From Crossaster papposus (lineage: Eukaryota; Echinodermata; Asteroidea; Velatida; Solasteridae), in contig JBAIAA010000025.1 of the NCBI GenBank assembly GCA_037893245.1, forward strand, positions 2,542,001 through 2,606,000: 64,000 nucleotides of DNA, read 5' to 3'. The notes beneath the pieces were generated by a model. It was not told the origin of the DNA and did not search any database. It saw only the letters and a list, made by a program, of their open reading frames with translations. Positions within the stretch are counted from its first letter, which is position 1; each line of letters begins with the position of its first letter. Both the position numbers and the translations under genes were made by a program. Shown one piece after another: positions 51,243-63,066 of the stretch.

Positions 51243-52015
51243 GTGAGCGTCATCATCTGTTGTTTTGTCAAATATTGCTTTCAGGTTGTGGCCAATTTGG
51301 CTGATTAACGATAAAACAACCAAATTACTATGAAATCCCCCTGCTTGACTATAAGTAAATAACAGTCTCAAACATCCTGTGAAATCGCGGCACCTGGTGT
51401 GCTGTCATTCTCAAAGAAAGTGAAATGTTTGTATTATATAGGTGATTCGCAGATATAGCCATCCAAAGTCAAAATATGGAGGGGTGGTCAATTTTAAGAT
51501 TTTGCGCAATTTGGAAAACCTAAAGTCCTCCTCTACATATTCCCATTTTTTAGGTGCGATAATCGGAAATCTCTTAAATTCCCTTATTTTGCATAGTGTT
51601 TGCGCAGTTTAAGTGTTTGGATTAAAGTCCGTTATTGGTCTAATTAACGCGGTAATCAAATTAGGTCCTCGTAACTATCTCACAGTCTCGAAATTTGGAT
51701 ATTTTGTTGTTTATGCAATAGTTTCGTATGTGTGAAAATCTTCAAAAAAAAAAAATGATTAGAACAGAGCTGTTGCTATGCTCAACCAAACCTTACTTGT
51801 CCTGTTTTACAATCTTTTGCGCGTTTTGTGGACATTTAATCTAAAACAATTTCTGCTTATTAGATTCTTATTTAATGTTTTTTTTGTTTTAATTTTTCAA
51901 GAAGGACCTTTTAGAAGTATAAAAAACTGTTCCATTATTTTTTCAATTTTGGTTTCTATCCAAATCATCATTTAAATTGTATTTTTTTCATTTTTCTGAT
52001 ATTGTCGTACAACAG
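51243..52015. other. Intron
   Basis: GT...AG bounded, AT-rich, no feature seen. Confidence 0.5.
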
Positions 52016-52270
52016 TTTCTACTGCCTGCCAGAGAATGAAACAGTCGGGAACCCAGATCTACAGCCAGGCATCACTGACTGCCCTGCTGGTTACTTTTGC
52101 ACCAATGGCACCGGTCTAGATTGGAGTACCTGCCCAGCCGGTACATACAGTAACCAGACCAACTTGTACAAACCGTGACTAACATGTCTGTCTAATGTCA
52201 CCCCTATTAATCCAGTTGAAAGTTTTTTAGTATTCCTACTTTTTCTACTTTTGTAAAGTGTGCCCTGAAG
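52016..52270 (+). pseudogene. GCC2/GCC3-repeat gene, exon G (in-frame TGA)
   Basis: Starts in phase 2 after TCGTACAACAG. FYCLPENETVGN and CPAGYFCTNGTGLDWSTC are clear; TGA at 52176-52178 ends the frame. The exon end CCTGAAG/GTAAGC is still recognisable at 52270. Confidence 0.75.
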
Positions 52271-52354
52271 GTAAGCAGGAATTTAGTTTTGTTTACCCAT
52301 TAATTTAAAAACTGCTATTAAAGCTCGCAAGGTTTGGTTAAAAGTAATATACAA

Positions 52355-53413
52355 CATCCCCGGTCCATCCCCGGTCCATCCCCGGTCCATCCCCGGTCCA
52401 TCCCCGGTCCATCCCCGGTCCATCCCCGGTCCATCCCCGGTCCATCCCCGGTCCATCCCCGGTCCATCCCCGGTCCATCCCCGGTCCATCCCCGGTCCAT
52501 CCCCGGTCCATCCCCGGTCCATCCCCGGTCCATCCCCGGTCCATCCCCGGTCCATCCCCGGTCCATCCCCGGTCCATCCCCGGTCCATCCCCGGTCCATC
52601 CCCGGTCCATCCCCGGTCCATCCCCGGTCCATCCCCGGTCCATCCCCGGTCCATCCCCGGTCCATCCCCGGTCCATCCCCGGTCCATCCCCGGTCCATCC
52701 CCGGTCCATCCCCGGTCCATCCCCGGTCCATCCCCGGTCCATCCCCGGTCCATCCCCGGTCCATCCCCGGTCCATCCCCGGTCCATCCCCGGTCCATCCC
52801 CGGTCCATCCCCGGTCCATCCCCGGTCCATCCCCGGTCCATCCCCGGTCCATCCCCGGTCCATCCCCGGTCCATCCCCGGTCCATCCCCGGTCCATCCCC
52901 GGTCCATCCCCGGTCCATCCCCGGTCCATCCCCGGTCCATCCCCGGTCCATCCCCGGTCCATCCCCGGTCCATCCCCGGTCCATCCCCGGTCCATCCCCG
53001 GTCCATCCCCGGTCCATCCCCGGTCCATCCCCGGTCCATCCCCGGTCCATCCCCGGTCCATCCCCGGTCCATCCCCGGTCCATCCCCGGTCCATCCCCGG
53101 TCCATCCCCGGTCCATCCCCGGTCCATCCCCGGTCCATCCCCGGTCCATCCCCGGTCCATCCCCGGTCCATCCCCGGTCCATCCCCGGTCCATCCCCGGT
53201 CCATCCCCGGTCCATCCCCGGTCCATCCCCGGTCCATCCCCGGTCCATCCCCGGTCCATCCCCGGTCCATCCCCGGTCCATCCCCGGTCCATCCCCGGTC
53301 CATCCCCGGTCCATCCCCGGTCCATCCCCGGTCCATCCCCGGTCCATCCCCGGTCCATCCCCGGTCCATCCCCGGTCCATCCCCGGTCCATCCCCGGTCC
53401 ATCCCCGGTCCAT
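52355..53413. repeat. Perfect 11-bp minisatellite CATCCCCGGTC
   Basis: About 96 units with no visible variant across ~1.06 kb. Because 11 is not a multiple of 3, all frames stay open on both strands; the resulting ORFs are artefacts. It lies in an intron. Confidence 0.98.
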
Positions 53414-53444
53414 TACAAGCTTCTCAAATCAACCTAGACTTGTG

Positions 53445-53558
53445 ATTTCACTTGCGATTCACTTGCGATTCACTTGCGATTCACTTGCGATTCACTTGCG
53501 ATTCACTTGCGATTCACTTGCGATTCACTTGCGATTCACTTGCGATTCACTTGCGATT
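53445..53558. repeat. 11-bp minisatellite TTGCGATTCAC
   Basis: About 10 units, only ~30 bp from the first 11-bp array but with a different sequence. Confidence 0.95.
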
Positions 53559-53643
53559 GAATGAACCTACTTTAGTCAGTTTTTTAGTCAGTCAATAAAC
53601 AAAAGTTTCTCTCATTCCAATTTGTTTTTCTTTTTGGCCCCAG

Positions 53644-53860
53644 GCTTCTTCTGCCTGGCCAACTCCACCGACTTCGTTGATAACGTCTGCCCGACGGGCC
53701 ACTACTGTCCCAACGGCACCACAAGGTCCAACGAGTTCCCCTGCCCACCGGGGACTTTCAACGCCCTACCCCAGCAGATTGACAACGTGGCATGCGTGGT
53801 GTGCACAGCTGGATCCTACTGCATGGGCACTGGCAACGACGCGCCTACGTCCAACTGCAG
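53644..53860 (+). CDS. GCC2/GCC3-repeat gene, exon H (intact)
   Basis: Acceptor TTTTTGGCCCCAG, donor GTAGTC. Encodes FFCLANSTDFVDNVCPTG, HYCPNGTTRSNEFPCPPG and CVVCTAGSYCMGTG; starts in phase 1, ends in phase 2. Confidence 0.85.
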
Positions 53861-54000
53861 GTAGTCCTGCAGATTCTTAAATATAAAGGTTGATACATGT
53901 TGGCAATTTCATTGTTACAGACATTATGCTCAGAGCCTACTAATTGACTTGGCCCATAAATATCCATGAGATGTAATAATAATTCCCTCCTTTTCTCACA

Positions 54001-54172
54001 GCGATGGTTAGTATTGCATCCAAGGCACTTCCAGCCCCACCCCAACAGACCCGTCCATCAGAGGTCGGTGTGCCCCAGGAGAGTACTGCCCAGGGGGTAT
54101 TGAAAAGCCCATCCCCTGCGATCCCAGGTACTACTGTGAGAGGGCGGGGCTGGCCGTGCCTTACCTTGAATG
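54001..54172 (+). pseudogene. GCC2/GCC3-repeat gene, exon I (TAG, truncated by a MITE)
   Basis: Acceptor TTTCTCACAG. TAG at 54008-54010 lies just before YCIQGTSS; CAPGEYCPGG and YYCERAGLAVPYLEC follow in frame. The exon runs into MITE sequence with no donor. Confidence 0.75.
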
Positions 54173-54298
54173 CTCGCATTTCCGGCCTTGCTTGCTGCTG
54201 ACATACATTTCCGAACTTGAACTTAGCGTGTTTATGCGTCATCCGTTTAAAATTTTGGAAAATGTTTGCGTTTATATACGTTATCCAGCGCGAACTGG
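54173..54298 (-). mobile_element. Fragment of the TTAA-flanked CCAGTTCG MITE
   Basis: Reverse-oriented relative to the copy at 36238. It ends GCGCGAACTGG followed by TTAA (54299-54302). The other end is missing where it meets exon I. Confidence 0.65.
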
Positions 54299-54490
54299 TT
54301 AAAGAGAATAATACAAAATGAATATACACAATTGCATTTCTTTTTGGTAGGTTTTTGGAGGGGATTTTTTTTGTTTTGTGTGAAGTTGTTATTTTGCTTA
54401 CTCCTCAAAAGTTATTTACTTTCGAAAGAGACGAACAAAAAAATGAACCCATGTTTAGTTGTAGGACAAGTAATTTGCAAAATGTTTAAT

Positions 54491-54796
54491 CAGGGGCGGA
54501 TGCAGGAATTTAGGAATGTGGGGGTCCTAGCCATGGACGGGGTGTGTGTGGGCCTCTCCCAAAAAATTGTTTTTACAGTAGAAGCTCTGAGGTGCATTCC
54601 TGGACATCCTGCCTATTTTTCTTATATATTTTGATCATTTTGATCTATTGGGAATCCTTTACAGAAAGTATAACGCTGCTCTTTTGCTCTGATATGAAAA
54701 TACATTAAAAACCAAAAAAATTAAAAATAAAAAAATAATCAAGTCTAAAAATGTGGGGGTCCGGACCCCAGGACCCCTCCCCTGTATCCGCACCTG
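54491..54796. mobile_element. hAT-like MITE with CAGGGGCGGAT ends
   Basis: Begins CAGGGGCGGATGCAGG and ends CCTGTATCCGCACCTG; both ends carry GGGGGTCC/GGACCCC blocks. TTAAT occurs on both sides (54486-54490 and 54797-54801). CAGGGGCGGATCC-type ends are widespread among hAT MITEs. Confidence 0.75.
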
Positions 54797-54801
54797 TTAA
54801 T

Positions 54802-55332
54802 TCGTTTTGGATTCACAATAATTAGGTTATCAGAAGGTTGACTGGTTCCCGCCTCCATCAGAATCGATAGCACAGGGAGCAAGAAACCATTCTACACATA
54901 CTTTTCCTTACTTCCATCAGATAGTGTTATTTTTTAGATAATTTCTCTTTTTGGGTCACATAAACAAAGTTTTAGGGACACTAACCAGTCCTAAATTCTG
55001 TATGTCTGTACATCCGTATACTATGACCGTTTGTACTTGTATGAGTTTCTGGGGTCAAAGGCCATGTAGGGGATATTATAGGTCATGTAGGGGTCATTAT
55101 AGGTCATGTAGAGGTCATTATAGGTCATTAGAGGTCATTGTTTGTATGTATGTTAAAGTTTCCGGTTATGTCTCTGAATCAAATGTATAACTTCTACATG
55201 CTTTTATGACTTTTGATAACATTTGGATGCAGTGACCGTTGTGGGATAATTGGAGATCATCATTGAAACAGGTGACACTCACAGCACTCACGATCCGAGG
55301 ATCACTTGTTTTCTGTATTAATCTTAATTTAG
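54802..55332. other. Intron with short AGGTCAT repeats
   Basis: About 55,065-55,140 repeats GTAGGGGTCATTATAGGTCAT-like phrases. No gene. Confidence 0.5.
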
Positions 55333-55858
55333 TTTTTACTGCACCTTGGAGGCATCTGTCAGCAACCCCACCGACAACGTGACGGGCAACGTCTGTCCCC
55401 GAGGCCACTACTGCCCTGTGGGTTCCTGGGAGCCCGCCCCTTGCCCAATTAGCTACTACCTCGACGCCACCGAACAAAGCGCTAACACCAGCTGCCAGAT
55501 CTGCACCAAGGGGATGTACTGCCATCGTGAGGGTCTTCCCACCTCTACGTGTTGCTGCCAGAGGGGCTACTACTGCCCTGTTGGTCAGATTACGGCCACC
55601 CCGGCCGACCACACCTGCCCCCCGGGTCACTTCTGTGGAGAGGGATATGGCGATCCGGAGCCCTGCCCGTCCGGCACCTACCAGGACACAGTGGGACTGC
55701 AAGACCTGCCCTGCTGGGCATTACTGTAATGCCACCGTCGGGCCCGTTGTGTGGTACGGATCATACGTCTGCCCAAGTGGGTATTACTGCCTGAATGGGA
55801 CAACGTACGCAGAGGAGTTTGCCTGCCCGTACGGAACATTCAACAACCTGACAACCAG
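55333..55858 (+). pseudogene. GCC2/GCC3-repeat gene, exon J (1-base frameshift)
   Basis: Acceptor TTAATTTAG in phase 2, donor GTGGGG. A long exon with modules CPRGHYCPVGSWEPAPC, CTKGMYCHREGL, GYYCPVGQI and CPPGHFCGEGYG. Near 55,690-55,705 the frame shifts by one base, after which CKTCPAGHYCN and CPSGYYCLNGTTYAEEFAC continue. Confidence 0.82.
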
Positions 55859-55944
55859 GTGGGGTTAAACATGCAAACTCTTTGAGCATTCATCAAATTC
55901 GTTGCAAAGTCAACTCAGAACTCATGGTCTCATGTCAAGTCACA

Positions 55945-56105
55945 GTCAGTGCTGTGGTCTAGTTGTCTGGAGCATTGAAATTGCAGTCTGTAGGTAAAGC
56001 TGCAGGTTGTAGGTTCGAGTCCAGCCTAGGACTACGGTGTGTGTGCCCTTGTACAAGGGACCTTGTCACTCATTGCTTCTCTCCACCCAAGAGTAAATGG
56101 GTACC
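55945..56105 (+). mobile_element. tRNA-derived SINE
   Basis: A-box-like TGGTCTAGTTGTCTGG (about 55,954) and B box GGTTCGAGTCC (56012-56022) form a tRNA-like head. The tail contains TCACTCATTGCTTCTCTCC and ends AAATGGGTACC, a SINE tail common in marine deuterostomes. RNA polymerase III transcription is inferred. Confidence 0.8.
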
Positions 56106-56297
56106 AGTTCACGTCGAATGAGGTGTATATACGTAAAGTTTTTCCGGAATTCAAAACGATTCACGGATAAACGCAACACAAGGAAGGCTGTAAATATCTG
56201 TCCGCAACCAGATCGCAGTGAGCGAGGCTGAAAATATCAGGGTTTCACCCATATGCCGGGTCCTGTCAACGTCAGAATAATCCTGCACGAACTGGTT
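56103..56297. mobile_element. Diverged CCAGTTC MITE copy at the SINE end
   Basis: Ends CCAGTTCACGTCG and GCACGAACTGG, with TTAA only on the right (56298). It abuts the SINE 3' end. Confidence 0.6.
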
Positions 56298-56478
56298 AAC
56301 TTTTCGACAGTCTGTATTATACACAAACAAACAAAGTACATATTTATTAAGCATCAGACAGGTGCTCAAAGCTAATTGGGCCCATGAAACATTCCAAATA
56401 CCATCTCAGCTCCCAGGTGAGTATAAAGCTCCATGCTGCCATTTTGGCCCAAAGCAGCAATCACTATATTTGCCCTCA

Positions 56479-56610
56479 CAGGTACCTATTTACTCCTGGA
56501 AGGGGAGAAATAATGAGTGGCAAAGTGCCTTGCCTATAGGGCACACGCAAACACCCCCAACCCCACAAAGCTTTACCTTACATACGCACTGTGGACATTC
56601 CTTTGTCTTC
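56479..56610 (-). mobile_element. Second SINE tail, opposite orientation
   Basis: GGTACCTATTTACTCCTGG and GAGTGGCAAAGTGCCTTGCC match the reverse complement of the tail of the SINE at 55945-56105. The tRNA head is not evident. Confidence 0.7.
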
Positions 56611-56946
56611 GTGTAGTTAACAAACTTTGACTAAATACTCATTTTTCTCGCTTCCCCAAAACAAATTTACCCTCAAATTTGGATTATGGGCCTCTCAGCT
56701 GTTCCTTCTATCTTTTCTATATATAACCCTAACCCGTTTTTCCTCTAGCGCTCTTTTTCGGAAACTGAAAAACAGATTGTGGACGTGTGCAAGTCCACAC
56801 ACCGTAACCTCTTCCCGCATCGTGTGGACCTATATTGTTCGGAGGTCCACAGTATAAACATTCTATATGCCAATAAATAATTGCCAATCGAGTTTGCAGG
56901 ATAATACGTTCAGGAAACGTGTGTAATTTTTTTTTAACCATACTAG
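56611..56946. other. Intron
   Basis: No feature beyond short spurious ORFs. Confidence 0.5.
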
Positions 56947-57084
56947 GCTTGATGAGTCAAGGTGACTGCACCTCATGCCTGCCTGGGATGGCATGCGACG
57001 AGTCTGGCTTGGTCTATCCCGTCAGGCCCTGCGAGGCTGGGTACTACTGCAGGAAAGGTGCCAACATTACCACGCCCATGGATG
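56947..57084 (+). CDS. GCC2/GCC3-repeat gene, exon K (intact)
   Basis: Acceptor ACCATACTAG, donor GTATGA, phase 1 both ends. Encodes CTSCLPGMACDESGLVYPVRP and CEAGYYCRKGANIT. Confidence 0.85.
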
Positions 57085-57664
57085 GTATGAATACTCTCAT
57101 ATAATATTGGATTTTGGGGCGGGGGATATAAGAATATACTACAGCAAATATCTACAAAATCAAAGAATAGAAATTATAAATCAGCACATTCCACGTAGTT
57201 ACAAAGTGTAAGGCCCCGTCTGAATTTCTTGGCTACTGTTTAGGTCTACAACAATTACGCGTGAGCAGGCTTACAATAGATGTAGCCGTAGTTCTGTAAG
57301 CCTGTAAGTTCTGTAAGCCAGAAATAACCTGAGATGATGTTACTACATTCAAACACCCCTAATTCATTATACATCGATTGGATGAGGGCTTTGCATAATT
57401 ACCCCAATTCATTGTTTTGGTTTTAAGTCAAAATCTGCCAAATTTGGTTAAATAACGAACAGCATATAAATACTCAAGTTGGGAATTTTCTCTTTGTTTT
57501 GTTACGCTCACTTTCTATTTGCATGTTTTTATTATTCATTTATTCATAGAAGTGACTAAATAATCAATATCCTGATGGTTACTGAGGACTGTTTTCTCAG
57601 ATGAACCCGTGCATTATTTATCGTGCATTATTCAATATTTATAAGTTATTCCTGATTTCACCAG
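57085..57664. other. Intron
   Basis: No feature recognised. Confidence 0.5.
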
Positions 57665-57815
57665 GCCTCCTGAACGATGAGTGCCCTGCTGGTTACTACT
57701 GCATGGCGGGCAACGTGGAACCAGACGCCTGCCCAAAGGTTCAGCCCGGTCACCAGGCTGAAGATGGTTGAGGAGTGCCTCAGTTGCACGGCCGGTAACT
57801 TCTGCAATTCAACAG
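57665..57815 (+). pseudogene. GCC2/GCC3-repeat gene, exon L (frameshifted)
   Basis: Acceptor TTTCACCAG, donor GTGAGA. CPAGYYCMAGNVEPDACPK is in frame; the frame then shifts, with TGA near 57,769, and ECLSCTAGNFCNSTG follows in another frame. This is the last exon before the second Polinton. Confidence 0.8.
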
Positions 57816-58029
57816 GTGAGAAAGCTAGTCAGATGTTCGGTGGATGGTCCCGTATTTGGATGTTTGGTTTATCCGGCCCAGAGCCAAAGGGTATGCAGAA
57901 AGGGGTCAAGCCACCGTAGACCATTATTTTGTTGATTGGGCATTTCTATCGTTTGACGCAGCAAAAGTACCCAAAATTTAAAGACAGGTCCTTGACAACT
58001 AAACCTGATGAATTGTTATCTCTGTGAAT

Positions 58030-61000
58030 GCTTTATCTTCCGAGAGTAGTAGATTTTCAAGTACATAGAGCTTTTAGTAACAGTTATAGACACTTGGAGT
58101 TAAAGCCTAGATTGTTTAACAATGACGTAGAGCAATTATTTAATACGCACGTGCGGCAGATTGAAAAAATTGTTGTGTCAGAGCTGAGAAATGTATCGGC
58201 CATAAAAGTTCAGTTAGGATTTAAAGCGGAATACGATTAAGAAAATCAAGACGGCTTAGTAGAAACCAGCGCTTTTACCTTTTTTAGTAAAAAGCTAGTT
58301 GTTTTAAACGAGAGTCAGATAAAAGAAATTGTCAAAGATACTAGTCAAGGATCGGGTTGAAAACTCGTTAGGATACTCTTTTATATCAACATCGACCGCT
58401 ATAGACCTATGAGCGGCAGTTTTTATATAAAATTACCGACTTTTTTAGTAAACAAAAAAGCTTTTATTAACGTCAGAAACAAAGACAACGAATGTTTACG
58501 GTGGTGTTTGAGAGCCGCTCTCGGCAAGTATACCGACGAAATAAAACAACGAGTAAATACAAACCCGATTTTAAAATCCACGAAGACAGGCCGTCAGTTT
58601 ATGATAAAAACGATGGATTAAATTTTAAAGACGTAGACTTTCCTACTCCAATCAATCAAATAGAAAAGATAGAGAGATAAAACAATCTGAGTACGAAGAG
58701 GCTAAAGTACGACCGTTATATTTATCTAAAAACGCCAACGACCCCGCAGCCATAAATCTGTTGTTGTTTTCCTCGGACGACAAGAATCACTATTATTGGA
58801 TAAAACATATATCTAGAATATGTTTGAACCAAACGATACACAAGCATGAAACATACATTTGTTTTAGATGTTTGGCGCACTACAACTCACGAGACAAGTT
58901 TGACAGGCATACGCAAGAAGGCGAGGGAATAGATATGCCACCATCTAAGGTCGTCTTTCCAAAAGGTTTTAACGACGACCCTCCGATATTAAAATTTAAA
59001 AATCTAAAGTTTACGCAAGACGCGCCTTTTGTCATTTATGCCGACTTTGAATCGATATTAAAAAAATTAAAGCCTCAAGAGGCAAACACGCAGGAGACTC
59101 AAGTTCACAAATCTTGCGGTTATTCGTTGATCGCTTTAAGGTACGACGGTAAACTTGAATTTCAAGAGACCTATAGAGGAAAAGACGCCATGACTAAATT
59201 CATAGACTCGACGTTGCGTTTAAGATACGAGTTTAATCAAGTTTTTAAAAACCCCAAGCTCATAGACTTTACATCGCGAGACAACATCGATCACCAAAAC
59301 ACGAGTACGTGTTGGATTTGCGAAAAGTCAATATATCCTAATTAATCCTCAAACTGTCAGTGCCCGCTTCCGAAAGAACCGAAGACTAACGAAGAAAAGA
59401 AAGAATGTTGTTACGTATAAAACAAAAAGGGATTTAAAGAGTCAAAGTGTATCAAGTGTAAAAAGCGTATCAACAAATTTAGAAAGGTGAGAGATCACTG
59501 TCACATCACGGGTAGATACAGGGGAGCCGCGCACGCTTATTGCAATCAAAAACTGCAGGTGGTATTGGATAAAACTCAGATACCCGTCATCTTTCACAAT
59601 TAAAAAAATTACGACGCTCATTTAATCAAGCAAGGTTTGTACGAGACTAAAGAAAATATCGATTTTATTTCCAGCAACTCGGAAAAATACATTTCGTTTT
59701 CGATCGGTAATCTGAGATTTATAGACTCGTTTAAATTTATGTCGACGTCGTTGGATAAACTAGTCAACGCGTGTCCAAAAGAGGCATTTACTCTACTCAA
59801 AGAACGCTATAAAGACCAAAATGTCGACCTGCTCTTACAAAAAGGTATTTACCCGTACGAGTATATTGACTCGTTCGATAAGTTTGAAGAGATCGACCTA
59901 CCACCCATCGACGAGTGTTGCAGCAGCCTCAAAGACTAGAATATCTCGCAAGACGATTATTTTAGGGCTCAACAAGTGTGGGTCGAATTTAACGTCAAAA
60001 ACTTGGGTGAATATCACGACTTGTACGTCACCACCGACGCGTTACTTTTGGCAGGTGTGTTTGAACATTTTAGAAAAGTGTGTAAAAAAAACTACAAGTT
60101 AGACCCCGCTAACTATTACACCTCTCCTGGGTTGTCGTGGGACGCGTTGTTAAAACACTCGGACGTCGAGCTCGAGTTGCTGACCGATGTGGACAAACAC
60201 TTGTTTTTTGAAAAAGCAAAAAGAGGACTATCAAGCGTGGGTGGTGCTAGGCACTATAAAGCAAACAATAAATATCTTTCCGACTACGATCCAGACAAAC
60301 CATCGACTTACATCATGTATCTCGACGCCATCAATTTGTATGGTTGGGCCATGATGAGTCAATATTTACCTTACGCCGATCTTAAATGGGCAAAACCAAA
60401 AAAACTTCACGACGGAACGCATTATGTCAATCTCAGAAACGGCCGACGTAGGGTGTCTCTTAGAGGTAGACTTGGATTATCCCAACGCTTTGCAAGATTG
60501 GCACAATGATTATCCGCTGGCCCTCAAAAATAACACAGTACCCAAAGAGTGGTTGTCCGAGTTTTAACTGGGGTTGTTGGCGTATTACAATTTAAGCAAG
60601 TGCCTTGGATGAAATCTTACATCGACAAAAACGCCCAACTCAGAACTCACGCAACGTCTGACTTTGAAAAGGACTTTTTTAAGCTCATGAACAACAGCAT
60701 ATTTGGAAAGACGATGGAAAAAGGGGGAAATAGAACAGAGGCGTTTTTACTTAGAAGCGACCAAGTTTCTAAATATCAAGCGTTGTCGCGTAAACCGAGC
60801 TATAAACATACGACGATTTTTACCGATTGCAATCTAGCGTTTATCGAAATGTAAAAGACCAAGACGTTATTAAACAAACCTATTTATGCGGGGGTTAGTA
60901 TTTTAGACCTCTCAAAAACTCTCATGTACGACTTTTATTACAACCGCCTCAAAGAAACCTATGGAGACCGAATAGGGTTTACCGACACAGACAGTCCACT

Positions 61001-61462
61001 CTTGAGCGTTGAAACGGATGACGTTTACGAAGATATGAAAAAAGACTCCGACTCGTACGACTTGTCAAACTATCCCACCGATCACCCTTTGTACGACCGC
61101 GTCAACAAAAAGGTAATAGGTAAATTTAAAGACGAATTTGGTGGAAAAACCAGTCAGCCAATGCGTTTGCTTAAGGCCAAAGATGTACTCAATTTTAATG
61201 ACGGACGGCTTTGAGCTTAAAAAAAGCCAAGGGAGTAACCAAAGCAGTCACCGACCAAAAATTAAGTCACGAGCGTTATCTCGACTGTCTAAAAAAAAAG
61301 ATTCTCAAAGCGATAAGATGACGTACATCAGATCTAAAAATCACGCGTTACACACCATAACTCAAAACAAACTGTCGTTGAGTCCTCTGGACACAAAGCT
61401 ATATATACTACAGGATGGAACGTCTACTCTAGCTTTTGGCCACTATAAACTTGGAGGTAACT
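58030..61462 (+). pseudogene. polB: Decayed protein-primed DNA polymerase B of Polinton 2
   Basis: Homologous to the intact polymerase from about its residue 95 onward, but interrupted by stops (for example 58238-58240, near 58358 and 58678, 59343-59345, 59937-59939) and frameshifts. ExoI (IYADFES), the HCH motif (VRDHCHITG), motif A (DAINLYG, with N to I), motif B (LMNNSIFGKT) and motif C (TDTDS) remain visible. About 90 codons between motifs A and B are missing. The Cys-rich insertion of copy 1 is much shorter here. A small deletion at the 3' end removes its stop and fuses it to the integrase 3' end. Confidence 0.9.
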
Positions 61463-62431
61463 CGGTGTCCGGTGAAACGACTTGTAGCTCTTGACTAACG
61501 AAACTTCGATTGGGACCTTTTTTGAGATAGTAAAGAGTGGGTTTGTTGGGGTCTTTGATCACGCGATCTAAATCAAAACCCTTGAGACTCCAGATAGGGT
61601 CGGTCGCTCTCCTCCCTCTAACTCACTGGGCGCGTAAAGATATCTAAAACGATCGCCTTTTTTAAACAACTCTTTTTCTACCTCGTCCGCGGAAGAACTG
61701 ATTTGACGAACTTGTGTTTCTTGCATCGCCCGCCTGGGAGTGAGTGGCTCGTAGTCTTCCGTCCTTATCGATCTGGTGGTTTCGTCGTTTAACGCCTTAA
61801 TTACGTCGGGTAATCTTTTAACCCAGAGTCGCGATCTCTCCGTCGGATTAATGATTTCTTTGGCGTATTGATGGCCAAACAATCTCTCCGCCAAAGTCCT
61901 GTTAAATCTTTCGACGGTACCCTGCGCTCTGTGGTTGCCCAGTTCTCCCACTTGTATCGGAACATTTTTCTCCGACATCATTTTTTAAAATTTCCCGTGA
62001 AATTCTTTACCCGCGTCTACTTTTAAAACCTTTGGCCAAGTCAAAGGCGACCTAGCGTAAACTCGACTCAAAGCGTCGGCCACTTGGGTACTCGTCTTGT
62101 TGGTCAAAGGTTCGGCCTCCTTAAAACGCGTGGCCACGTCAACGACCGTCATCGCGTACTTAGACTTGTTATTTTTACCCTTCAATAAAGTCGGTAAAAA
62201 ATAATATATCTGATGCATTTCGTTGGGAATACCCATGAACTTGTTCAAACTCGTAGGTCGAGGAATATACGTAGGAGGCAGTAAATAAATTTGCCACAAC
62301 GCTTGTTTTTTTAACCAGTTTCTGGTTTCTTCTTTGGACGCGCCCGTTTTTTTAGCTAATTTTACAACAGTGCCCTCACCCTTCCAATAACCGACGGGGC
62401 TATAATACACTTTTTTAAACTTTGTTTCCAT
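61459..62431 (-). pseudogene. int: Decayed integrase of Polinton 2
   Basis: The N-terminal 148 residues (61985-62431) and a following segment (61568-61981) are in different frames, with a third shift near 61,605. The first catalytic Asp is replaced: HQIY stands where copy 1 has HQID. The other catalytic residues (VDAGKEF, TVERFNR) remain. The enzyme is therefore inactive by two independent criteria. Confidence 0.92.
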
Positions 62432-62454
62432 TGTATTTAACTAAACAACTTATA

Positions 62455-62823
62455 AAAACTTATAAACTAAAAAACCTACCAACGCCGTTCCTCCCAAAAC
62501 AAACGCCAACTCGCCGGTCTTTTGATCTTCGCTAGGTGCGTACAAATCGGCGAGAGTGGGCTCGTGCTGCTGGTAGATTGGTACTCGTGAGCCTCGTCCA
62601 TACTTTTAAAAGTCTTTTGAGCCTTCGCTTGTTTTTTGAGTCGATCGTTTAACCAATCGAGATGCTTTGTCCGAGATGTTTTGTTTTTCGCCGTCGTCAG
62701 TTTTTCTAAAGCTAAGTCGTGTCTCTTGCGCTCTCCGTCTTGTTTAACGCTCGACAAATTTGATCCCGTGAAAGCTAAAGAGTTAAATAAAGCGCCTCCG
62801 ACCATAATAGCGATGCTAGCCAT
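62455..62823 (-). pseudogene. Small membrane protein of Polinton 2
   Basis: Starts MASIAIMVGGA and reads through the point where copy 1 is frameshifted (ARTK/SRTK then LDWLNDRLKKQ). Further on it has a deletion and a frame change near 62,570, so the hydrophobic C-terminus lies in another frame (about 62,470-62,530). Confidence 0.75.
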
Positions 62824-62829
62824 ATTTTA

Positions 62830-63066
62830 AAAGAAAAAAACAAAAATACACTTAGATTTCATCGTTAACTTACAGCAAAAACCCCAACTCTCAGACTTTT
62901 ACACCCCCAGCGATAACCAAATAGAACGAGAACTCGAGTTTGTTGCGAGATACCTAGCTTTTATATTTTTCTAAGTGGATTCCTAAATCTAAAAAATAAT
63001 GAGACATATTTTCTAATACACATAAGACATTTTAATTAAAGTCTTTTATAATAAAGACAACTAAAA
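62830..63066 (+). other. Spacer with a short relic peptide frame
   Basis: An open stretch (about 62,850-62,974) reads LQQKPQLSDFYTPSDNQ. This resembles LQHEPTLADFYAPSEDQ encoded on the opposite strand in the small membrane protein gene of copy 1. It may be a relic of an inverted duplication or a related peptide. Confidence 0.3.

Noticed and set aside
52283-53437. Long ORFs of 354-376 codons in several frames across the 11-bp array
   Set aside because: An 11-bp unit without stop codons leaves every frame open on both strands; the products are pure repeat translation.
55952-56025. A functional tRNA gene
   Set aside because: A and B boxes are present, but the arms do not pair into a proper tRNA and the sequence continues into a SINE tail.
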